Shown: positions 1 to 5,009 of the stretch, piece by piece
Numbering within the stretch: position 1 is the stretch's first letter
Layout: the number at the start of each line of letters is the position of its first letter
NCBI GenBank assembly: GCA_005239945.1
Contig: SBAY01000290.1
Location: 1 to 9,258 of the forward strand
DNA: 9,258 nucleotides
Direction of reading: 5' to 3'
From: Nitrospira sp.
GTDB lineage: Bacteria > UBA9089 > CG2-30-40-21 > SBAY01
Translations under genes and position numbers: made by a program
Notes under the pieces: model-generated
The model's input: only the letters and a program-made list of their open reading frames with translations
What the model was told of the DNA's origin: nothing
Databases searched by the model: none

Positions 1-114
1 ACACAGGCGAAGCCTACCCTTTTTAAATTAACATACCATCTTGTCCCCGAATCCTACCTTAAAAAGAAGAACCCTGAAAATTTACTCTTCAGAACTGAAT
101 TTTTAAAAAATATC
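1..114. other. Non-coding start of window
   Basis: No open reading frame of useful length is seen here. A very short hairpin (AGGC at 5-8 with GCCT at 12-15, loop GAA) is followed by a T run at about 20-24. It could be the tail of a terminator for a gene lying before the window, but the 4-bp stem is too weak to call. The rest is AT-rich DNA leading into the promoter at 115. Confidence 0.4.
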
Positions 115-143
115 TTGACAAAATTAACAAAAAGATGTATAAT
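115..143 (+). promoter_or_regulatory. Sigma70-type promoter of the TPR gene
   Basis: TTGACA at 115-120 and TATAAT at 138-143 are separated by 17 bases, a perfect match to the housekeeping consensus. Transcription would begin near 150, giving a leader of about 55 bases before the ATG at 205. No operator or riboswitch-like fold is visible in that leader. Confidence 0.85.
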
Positions 144-204
144 ATCCATTAATTGTATGCAAAAGAAGTTTAAAAAATAAAAGTTGGGGAAAAGGAGGAA
201 GATA

Positions 205-1350
205 ATGAAGAGAATAAAAATTCTTCTTTTAGAGTCAATGGTGTTTATGTTGATAGTGCCGGGAATGATTGAGGCTCAACCACTTGAAAAGGCAAAGGAT
301 AGTTTTAAGGCAGGTTATAAATTATACTTCAAGAGTAATTTTGAGGGAGCGGCGAAGGAATTTCGTAAGGCGATAGAGTTAAACCCTGTTAATGAAGAAT
401 ACCATTTCTTCCTGGCTAAAAGTTTGCATAAGCAGAAACTTTCTGCCCAGGCTATTGACGAACTTAGATATGCTATTGGGATTAAACCTGCCTATTTAGA
501 GGCTCATTTATTGTTAGGAGATATTTATTTCGAAGGGGAAAATTGGACAGAGGCTGAAAAATCATATCTTAAGGTAATAGAGTTAAATTCCAAAAATTTT
601 GATGCCAATTTTAAACTGGGACAAGTTTATATCAAAATAAAAAGCGTTGATAAGGCTATTACCTATTTAAAACAGGCAAAGGAATTTAATGGAGATGAGC
701 CGTATGTCTCGTTTTATTTAGGACAGGCTTATTTAGAAAAAGAGGAGATTTCTTTAGCGGTCAGTGCCTTTGATACGGCCATAAGGTTGCAAAGCAATAA
801 TCCACTTTTCTATTATTGGCGAGGGAATGCCTTTTTTGCGGCTGGTGATTATCGTGACCCAAACGACTATAATTGGCGCTCTGTCATTGATTATCAGCAA
901 ACAATCGAATTTGGATTGAGCACCCCTTATGTCTACTTTATGTTAGGAAATACCTTGCTTAATCGAGCATTTTATTGTCTAACGGTTAATCGAAATACGG
1001 ATAGTTTGGATTTATTAGAACGTTCGATTGTTAAATATCAAGATGTAATTGCCTTAGAACCATCAGCCTCTAATGCCTATAATAATTTAGGGTTAGCCTA
1101 TTATTATTTAGGTCGGTGGGATGAGGCTATTGTAGCGTACAGAAAGGCAATTGACCTTGAGCCAGTAGTTGCTTTTTTTCATGATAATTTAGCCGATGTA
1201 TACTATAAAAAGGCTGAATTTAATGAAGCTATTGCCCAGTGGAAATTAATTCAAGAATTAGACCCAAGTTATATGGGAAGTGATGTTTATTTTCCTACCG
1301 CTCAAAAACCAATAAAAGAAAAATTGCGCGAGGCCCAAAGAAGGAAATAA
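205..1350 (+). CDS. Exported TPR-repeat protein
   Basis: The frame is open from a TTG at 184, but the ATG at 205 is preferred. AGGAGG at 193-198 lies 6 bases before it, and translation from there (381 aa) begins with a clean signal peptide: basic MKRIK, a hydrophobic core at residues 6-20, and a likely signal peptidase I site after IEA at residue 24. The remainder is almost entirely tetratricopeptide repeats, about eight to nine 34-residue units from residue 29 to about 354. They show the usual pattern of a small or aromatic residue in helix A and A-(I)-x-x-(Y/F)-x-(K/R)-A-I-x-L-x-P in helix B, for example EAIVAYRKAIDLEP at 307-320. Two central units (about 205-285) are stretched by insertions. 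TPR proteins are protein-binding scaffolds; neither the partner nor the pathway can be read here. It has its own promoter and stands alone before the ribosomal cluster. The fold is near certain; the specific role is unknown. Confidence 0.88.
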   Translation: MKRIKILLLESMVFMLIVPGMIEAQPLEKAKDSFKAGYKLYFKSNFEGAAKEFRKAIELNPVNEEYHFFLAKSLHKQKLSAQAIDELRYAIGIKPAYLEAHLLLGDIYFEGENWTEAEKSYLKVIELNSKNFDANFKLGQVYIKIKSVDKAITYLKQAKEFNGDEPYVSFYLGQAYLEKEEISLAVSAFDTAIRLQSNNPLFYYWRGNAFFAAGDYRDPNDYNWRSVIDYQQTIEFGLSTPYVYFMLGNTLLNRAFYCLTVNRNTDSLDLLERSIVKYQDVIALEPSASNAYNNLGLAYYYLGRWDEAIVAYRKAIDLEPVVAFFHDNLADVYYKKAEFNEAIAQWKLIQELDPSYMGSDVYFPTAQKPIKEKLREAQRRK

Positions 1351-1458
1351 TCACCTTTTCTCAAAGCCAGTCTTAAAGGCTACCTTTCCATTCAATTTTA
1401 AAAGCAATGGGGGAGATACTTGCAATCTGAATAGTCACACCCAAATCATTTTAAGAAA
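1351..1458. other. Spacer after the TPR gene
   Basis: No gene is seen. Two weak stems occur (AGCC 1365-1368 with GGCT 1378-1381; CCATT 1388-1392 with AATGG 1406-1410). Neither is followed by a proper T run, so no intrinsic terminator is called for the TPR gene. Confidence 0.4.
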
Positions 1459-1533
1459 AATTGTAATCGTTCAGTAATTGGTGGAAATTTCCTATAGAAA
1501 TTCCCCCAATTCACTGACCCATTACCTAAAATT
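1459..1533. repeat. Imperfect inverted repeat, copy 1
   Basis: The left arm (about 1459-1490, core GTAATCGTTCAGTAATTGG) is the imperfect reverse complement of the right arm (about 1498-1533, core CCAATTCACTGACCCATTAC), with a loop of about 7 bases. About 25 of 29 core positions pair if one single-base gap is allowed. The arms share their sequence with copy 2 immediately downstream and with a half copy after rplJ. This suggests a small interspersed palindromic element of the REP or MITE kind. It has no coding capacity. Confidence 0.7.
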
Positions 1534-1690
1534 GTAACCGCTCAGTGAGTGGTGGAGAAATCTGTTCTTTGTTTTAGACAGTTTCGGACAGGGACAAGGG
1601 GGGAGCACAATATCCTCGAACTCGTTGAGGCTTCCAATATCCGTTCTTGTGGTTACTTTCCACCGTTCACTGAGCAATTACCTAAAATTT
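1533..1690. repeat. Inverted repeat, copy 2, with 90-base core
   Basis: The left arm (about 1533-1560, core GTAACCGCTCAGTGAGTGG) matches the reverse complement of the right arm (about 1660-1690, core CCGTTCACTGAGCAATTAC). The arms flank about 90-100 bases that include a G-rich stretch near 1590-1603 and a small internal hairpin (CCTCGA 1614-1619 with TTGAGG 1625-1630). The element is larger than copy 1 but carries the same terminal motif. It looks like a non-autonomous palindromic element or a structured RNA; no transposase is present. The right end stops 10 bases before the -35 box of the rpmG promoter. Confidence 0.7.
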
Positions 1691-1700
1691 AATTTTTTTC

Positions 1701-1729
1701 TTGACAAAAAATTAAATTAATAGTATAAT
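1701..1729 (+). promoter_or_regulatory. Sigma70-type promoter of the rpmG-rplJ cluster
   Basis: TTGACA at 1701-1706 and TATAAT at 1724-1729 with a 17-base spacer form a perfect consensus promoter, preceded by an AT-rich stretch that could act as an UP element. Transcription should start near 1736. This strength suits a ribosomal-protein and tRNA transcript. Confidence 0.88.
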
Positions 1730-1744
1730 TATATTTTTGTGATA

Positions 1745-1798
1745 CTTTCCATTAATAATAGGTCAGAATAAAACTTATTATTAAGGAAAGACTTTTTT
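1745..1798 (+). promoter_or_regulatory. Leader stem-loop with T run, possible attenuator
   Basis: In the rpmG leader, CTTTCC 1745-1750 pairs with GGAAAG 1785-1790 and TTAATAATA 1752-1760 pairs with TATTATTAA 1776-1784. One base (1751) is bulged and the loop is 15 bases. Two bases after the stem comes a run of six T (1793-1798), then directly the ribosome-binding site AAAGGAG. The layout resembles an intrinsic attenuator, although the stem is AU-rich and would be weak. It may instead regulate translation of rpmG. Confidence 0.45.
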
Positions 1799-1813
1799 AA
1801 AGGAGATTTTTAA

Positions 1814-1966
1814 ATGCCAAGAGAAATAATTACTCTTGCCTGTTCAGAATGTAAAAATCGAAATTACTCTACAACCAGAAATAAGAAGAAGAAACAAGAA
1901 AAACTTGAGTTGAAAAAATACTGTTCAACCTGTAGAAAACATAATCTCCATAAAGAGACAAAGTAA
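1814..1966 (+). CDS. rpmG: Ribosomal protein L33 (50 aa)
   Basis: Large-subunit protein L33, a small basic protein that sits near the E site of the 50S subunit. The ATG at 1814 follows AGGAG (1801-1805). The protein begins MPREIITLACSEC, is 50 residues long (normal for the family) and very lysine-rich. Cys10, Cys13, Cys37 and Cys40 form two CxxC pairs, so this is the zinc-binding form of L33 rather than the cysteine-free form. It is the first gene of the cluster and lies just before tRNA-Trp and secE, the arrangement seen in many bacteria. No tuf gene precedes it, although tuf is a common neighbour. Confidence 0.95.
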   Translation: MPREIITLACSECKNRNYSTTRNKKKKQEKLELKKYCSTCRKHNLHKETK

Positions 1967-2029
1967 AAGATTGTGTGAATTAAAGATTTGGACCAAAATG
2001 CACAATGGGCATCCGAAATTATTTTCTAT

Positions 2030-2105
2030 AGGTCCGTAGCTCAATTGGCAGAGCATCGGTCTCCAAAACCGAGGGCTACAGGTTCAAGTCCTGTCGGACC
2101 TGCCA
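2030..2105 (+). tRNA. tRNA-Trp (anticodon CCA)
   Basis: A 76-base cloverleaf. The 7-bp acceptor stem is AGGTCCG 2030-2036 with CGGACCT 2095-2101, the discriminator is G2102, and CCA is encoded at 2103-2105. The anticodon stem TCGGT 2056-2060 pairs with ACCGA 2068-2072 around the loop CTCCAAA, putting the anticodon CCA at 2063-2065. The T arm is ACAGG-TTCAAGT-CCTGT. It lies between rpmG and secE in the same direction with no promoter of its own visible, so it is probably cut from the ribosomal-protein transcript. This gene position is conserved in many bacteria. Confidence 0.97.
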
Positions 2106-2154
2106 GAGAACAACGAACAGAGAGACAATTTAATTACTGGTAAAGGGAAAAATC

Positions 2155-2388
2155 TTGAAAGACTTAAAAGAGAAGATAAAAGAATTATTCTTTAAAATAA
2201 AAAAATTCCTTAATGAGGTTTGGAATGAGGTCACTCCTAAACAAGGAAAGGTTTCATGGCCTGACCGCAAAATGATTATGGGCTCTACCGCTGTAGTCAT
2301 TGTCTGTGTATTAATTATAACCTTATACATTTATATCATCGACGCCATATCGATTACCTTGATTAATCAACTTGTTGGCAGGAGGTAA
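2155..2388 (+). CDS. secE: Preprotein translocase subunit SecE
   Basis: SecE is the small essential membrane subunit that clamps SecY in the SecYEG protein-export channel. The 77-aa protein has an amphipathic N-terminal helix (residues 1-26), the family motif V-x-W-P-x-R at 33-38, and one membrane segment at about 43-66. This is the single-span form found in most bacteria. The start is a TTG at 2155 with a modest AAAGGGA 6 bases before it; no in-frame ATG lies upstream of the conserved part, so the TTG is accepted. It lies 49 bases after tRNA-Trp and about 100 bases before nusG. The stop codon overlaps a GGAGGTAAG sequence that recurs at 2422. Confidence 0.93.
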   Translation: MKDLKEKIKELFFKIKKFLNEVWNEVTPKQGKVSWPDRKMIMGSTAVVIVCVLIITLYIYIIDAISITLINQLVGRR

Positions 2389-2486
2389 GTAAGGTAGCAG
2401 GTATCAGACAAGAATTAGAGAGGAGGTAAGAAGTATCGTTTTCTACAACCCATAATCGTTGATACCTAAATGCTTACGGAGGCAAA
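2389..2486. other. secE-nusG spacer with stem and spare SD-like site
   Basis: AGGTATCA (2399-2406) pairs with TGATACCT (2460-2467), an 8-bp stem with a long loop that would enclose a strong AGGAGG at 2421-2426. No ATG, GTG or TTG lies at a usable distance after that site. The real nusG ribosome-binding site is GGAGG at 2478-2482. Confidence 0.35.
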
Positions 2487-3017
2487 GTGGGTAAAAAGTG
2501 GTATATTATTCATACTTATTCAGGATATGAGAATAAGGTAAAAACAAATCTTGAACAAAGACTTCAAGGAATGGGATTAACAGATAAAATCTCCCAAATT
2601 GTCATTCCATCTGAGGAAGTGACTGAGATACACGGTGGAAAGAAAAAAAAGGTTTCAAAAAAGTTCTTTCCCGGATATGTTTTGATAGAAATGGAGATGT
2701 CTGATGAAACATGGCATATAGTCAAACATACACCGGGTGTATTTAAATTTGTTGGAGATAAAAACAAACCAATTCCATTAGATGAAGCAGAGGTTAAAGA
2801 TATTCTTCAGGTACCAGTCTCAGGGGTATCCAGATTAAAACCTTCTTTGAAATTTGAAAAGAATGAGCCTATAAGGGTTATCCAGGGACCTTTTACTAAT
2901 TTTATCGGTACGGTGGGAGAAATAGATCCAAAACAAGGAAAATTAAAGGTAATGATGAATATTTTAGGTCGAATAACACCTGTAGAATTAGAAGTTTATC
3001 AAGTGGAGAAGTTATAA
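2487..3017 (+). CDS. nusG: Transcription termination/antitermination factor NusG
   Basis: NusG binds RNA polymerase across the cleft, increases processivity, and links polymerase to Rho or to ribosomal protein S10. The 176-aa protein has the NGN domain at residues 4 to about 115 (WYIIHTYSGYENKV near the start, KKKKVSKKFFPGYVLIEM at 52-69, and HTPGVFKFVG at 81-90). The KOW domain lies at about 125-176 (IRVIQGPFTNFIGTVGEID). There is no extra inserted domain. The start is a GTG at 2487 with GGAGG at 2478-2482, and the N terminus matches the family exactly. It ends one base before the rplK ATG, so the two are probably translationally coupled. Confidence 0.97.
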   Translation: MGKKWYIIHTYSGYENKVKTNLEQRLQGMGLTDKISQIVIPSEEVTEIHGGKKKKVSKKFFPGYVLIEMEMSDETWHIVKHTPGVFKFVGDKNKPIPLDEAEVKDILQVPVSGVSRLKPSLKFEKNEPIRVIQGPFTNFIGTVGEIDPKQGKLKVMMNILGRITPVELEVYQVEKL

Positions 3018-3018
3018 C

Positions 3019-3447
3019 ATGGCCAAAAAGAAAAAGGTTGTCAAAGAGATTAAATTACAGATACCAGGTGGAAGGGCTAACCCGGCTCCACCGGTAGGAC
3101 CTGCATTAGGACAAGCAGGGGTTAATATTATGGAGTTTTGTAAGGCGTTTAATGCCCAAACAGCCAATCAGGAAGGTATTATTATCCCGGTAGTTTTGTC
3201 TGTTTATGAGGACAGGACATTTTCCTTTGTCTTGAAAACACCTCCTGCCGCTGTCCTTTTACTTAAAGCCGCTAATATAGAAAAAGGCTCTGGTGTCCCC
3301 AATAAGGAAAAGGTAGCCAAACTTACGATGGATAAGATAACAGAAATTGCCAGGGTGAAATTAAAGGATTTAAATGCCTATGATGTTTCTGCCGCTACCC
3401 GTCAAATTATGGGAACAGCTAAAAGCATGGGTATTGAAATAGTGTAA
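3019..3447 (+). CDS. rplK: Ribosomal protein L11
   Basis: L11 forms the stalk base with 23S rRNA helices 43/44 and is needed for translation-factor GTPase activity and RelA activation. At 142 aa it has the usual length. The N-terminal domain carries the proline/glycine stretch PAPPVGPALGQAGVNIMEF at residues 22-40. The C-terminal rRNA-binding domain carries the family signature LKDLNAYDVSAATRQIMGTA at 115-134, followed by KSMGI. The ATG at 3019 lies one base after the nusG stop and uses a GTGGAGAAG ribosome-binding site inside the nusG end (3003-3010). Confidence 0.98.
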   Translation: MAKKKKVVKEIKLQIPGGRANPAPPVGPALGQAGVNIMEFCKAFNAQTANQEGIIIPVVLSVYEDRTFSFVLKTPPAAVLLLKAANIEKGSGVPNKEKVAKLTMDKITEIARVKLKDLNAYDVSAATRQIMGTAKSMGIEIV

Positions 3448-3449
3448 TA

Positions 3450-3498
3450 CTATTTTGGATTTTGGATATAAGATTCCTCAATCCAAAATCCAAAATAG
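3450..3498. repeat. Perfect 18-bp inverted repeat between rplK and rplA
   Basis: The arm at 3450-3467 (CTATTTTGGATTTTGGAT) is the exact reverse complement of 3481-3498, with a 13-base loop. Each arm is itself a tandem of the 8-mer TTTTGGAT. There is no T run after the stem, so it is not a classical terminator. Within the transcript it could act as a pause site, RNA-stability element or processing site, or it could simply be an inserted palindromic repeat. Confidence 0.9.
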
Positions 3499-3521
3499 AG
3501 GAAGGGGAAGGATGATTAAAA

Positions 3522-4229
3522 ATGCCAGCACATGGTAAAAAATTCTTAGAAAAAAGTAAATTGGTAGATAAACAAAAATTATATGATTTGAATGAGGCTA
3601 TTGAACTTGTTAAACAAACCGCTTGTGCCAGGTTTGATGAGTCGGTGGAAATAGCTGTCCGCTTAGGTGTAAATCCAAAACATGCTGACCAACAAGTCCG
3701 TTCTACCGTAGCGTTGACACATGGAACAGGTAAATCTGTGCGGATTGCTGTCTTTGCTAAAGGAGAAAAGGTAAAAGAGGCACAAGAGAATGGGGCTGAT
3801 GTAGTTGGTGGGGAAGATCTGATAGAAGAGGTAAAAAAAGGCTTTTTGGACTTTGATGTCGCTATCGCTACCCCGGACATAATGAGTGCTGTTGGCCAAC
3901 TGGGTAAATTGCTTGGTCCACGAGGACTTATGCCTAATCCAAAGGCAGGAACGGTAACCTTTGATGTCGGCAAAACCATCAAGGAAATCAAAAAAGGAAA
4001 GATTGAATTTAGATGTGATTCCTTTGGTATCGTTCACGCGGCTATTGGCAAGGTCTCTTTTTCAAATGACAAACTATATGATAACTTGAAAGATGTTATC
4101 CTTGCTATTTTGAAGGCAAAACCAGCCACAGTCAAAGGACAATACATCAAAAGTATTGCCCTGTCTACGACTATGGGACCTGGTATAAGGATTGACTTGA
4201 AGGTAATCAAGACTTTAACCGAGGAGTGA
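3522..4229 (+). CDS. rplA: Ribosomal protein L1
   Basis: L1 forms the mobile stalk that handles deacylated tRNA at the E site, and in many bacteria it represses translation of its own L11-L1 message. At 235 aa it has the standard length. The L1 signature is at residues 121-139 (MSAVGQLGKLLGPRGLMPN), flanked by the two halves of domain I; domain II lies at about 70-155. The ATG at 3522 follows a purine-rich GGGGAAGGA (3504-3512). The 74-base gap from rplK is unusually wide for this pair and is filled by the 18-bp inverted repeat. A large frame on the opposite strand here is a shadow. Confidence 0.98.
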   Translation: MPAHGKKFLEKSKLVDKQKLYDLNEAIELVKQTACARFDESVEIAVRLGVNPKHADQQVRSTVALTHGTGKSVRIAVFAKGEKVKEAQENGADVVGGEDLIEEVKKGFLDFDVAIATPDIMSAVGQLGKLLGPRGLMPNPKAGTVTFDVGKTIKEIKKGKIEFRCDSFGIVHAAIGKVSFSNDKLYDNLKDVILAILKAKPATVKGQYIKSIALSTTMGPGIRIDLKVIKTLTEE

Positions 4230-4262
4230 TGATTTTAGACATCACAGTAAAAAGGAGTAAAA

Positions 4263-4781
4263 ATGCGCCCAGCTATTATTAAAAAGGAAAAACAGGTTAA
4301 TGAACTAAAGGAGAAATTAACTCAAATATCCAGTGCTATACTTACGGATTTTAGAGGATTGACCGTTAAGGAGATGACCGACCTAAGACGCCAACTAAAA
4401 GCCGCCAATATTGACTATAAAATCACAAAAAACAACCTGATGTTTAGAGCGGTTAACGAAAGTGACCTTAAAACCTTACATCAGTATCTTCAGGGGCCTA
4501 CCGCTATTGCCTTTGGATTGGATGACCCTACGGTCCCGGTTAAAATTCTAATGAATTTTATCAAGGAGTATAAAAAACTTGAGATTAAGGCAGGAATTAT
4601 TCAGGGAAGGGTTTTTAATGCAGAAGAATTAACTCAAATATCTAAATTACCCTCAAAAGAAATACTATTAACCCAGTTTATAGGTGGAATTCAAGCTCCT
4701 TTAGCCGGATTAGTGAATGTCTTGAGTGGAACTATAAAGGGTTTGCTTAATGTCTTAAAGGCGATTGAAGAAAAGAAATAA
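4263..4781 (+). CDS. rplJ: Ribosomal protein L10
   Basis: L10 (P0) anchors the L7/L12 stalk dimers to the ribosome. The 172-aa protein shows the L10 core: an N-terminal helix with KKEKQVNELKEKL at 7-19, ILTDFRGLTVKEMTDLR at 26-42, and ITKNNLMFRA at 54-63. The C-terminal amphipathic helix at about 143-170 binds L7/L12 dimers. The ATG at 4263 is preceded by AAAGGAG at 4251-4257. The gap from rplA is only 33 bases, so the long structured L10 leader known in enterobacteria cannot sit here. The usual partner rplL does not follow; see the spacer entry and the findings. Confidence 0.97.
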   Translation: MRPAIIKKEKQVNELKEKLTQISSAILTDFRGLTVKEMTDLRRQLKAANIDYKITKNNLMFRAVNESDLKTLHQYLQGPTAIAFGLDDPTVPVKILMNFIKEYKKLEIKAGIIQGRVFNAEELTQISKLPSKEILLTQFIGGIQAPLAGLVNVLSGTIKGLLNVLKAIEEKK

Positions 4782-4965
4782 AAAGGGAGAGTTATTTTGC
4801 TATCTGCTGTAATCACTCAATGATTGGCAGAAAAATTCATCAAAAGAAAAATCCGAGTTTCTACAATCTGTTTTTCCCTCTTTCTCCTTTCTTGCATATC
4901 TTGAAAAATATAGAAGGATGTTACTCCTTAACCTTAATTTACACGCACCCACCAGGAAATAAAGA
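4782..4965. other. rplJ-fapA-like spacer lacking rplL
   Basis: Directly after the rplJ stop is a ribosome-binding-site-like AAAGGGAGA (4782-4790), spaced 6 bases from a TTG at 4797. The frame from that TTG has only 8 codons (MLSAVITQ) and stops at 4821-4823. The frame runs into the repeat copy listed next. The rest is T- and C-rich. A 5-bp stem (AAGGA 4914-4918 with TCCTT 4925-4929) is the only terminator-like structure and is weak. No part resembles L7/L12. Confidence 0.5.
4809..4836. repeat. Degenerate half copy of the 1459-1690 repeat
   Basis: The stretch from GTAATCACTCAATGATTGGC onward agrees with the left arm of copy 2 (from 1534) at 21 of 28 positions. Six of the seven differences are transitions, which suggests common descent followed by decay. 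It agrees with copy 1 at about 20 of 28. No matching right arm was found before the fapA-like gene. Confidence 0.5.
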
Positions 4966-4994
4966 TTGAAATTCCAATAAAAGTATGTTATACT
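4966..4994 (+). promoter_or_regulatory. Promoter of the fapA-like gene
   Basis: TTGAAA at 4966-4971 and TATACT at 4989-4994, 17 bases apart, form a good sigma70-type promoter with one mismatch in each box. Transcription would begin near 5001, only about 9 bases before the ATG at 5010. This leaves no room for a normal ribosome-binding site. Confidence 0.6.
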
Positions 4995-5009
4995 TTAAAC
5001 AGTGAAAAA

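Noticed and set aside
184..204. TTG at 184 as start of the TPR protein
   Set aside because: The ATG at 205 has AGGAGG at ideal spacing and gives a normal signal peptide; the TTG start would translate through the ribosome-binding site.
1561..1660. Peptide-coding remnant in the core of repeat copy 2
   Set aside because: Both strands give only short frames with no start signal and no recognisable protein; the core is better explained as structured non-coding DNA.
1459..1690. CRISPR array or attachment site
   Set aside because: The repeats are palindromic, few, unevenly spaced and divergent; there are no regular spacers, cas genes or integrase.
3419..3991. 190-aa open frame on the minus strand over rplK/rplA
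   Set aside because: It lies opposite rplA and the inverted repeat, has low-complexity Ser/Pro/Phe-rich composition typical of an antisense shadow, and has no recognisable domain.
4230..4262. Autoregulatory L10-L12 binding leader before rplJ
   Set aside because: Only 33 bases separate rplA and rplJ, too few for the known structured leader, and no strong stem is present.
4914..4929. Intrinsic terminator after rplJ
   Set aside because: The stem has only 5 bp and no T run follows, so how the ribosomal transcript ends is not visible.
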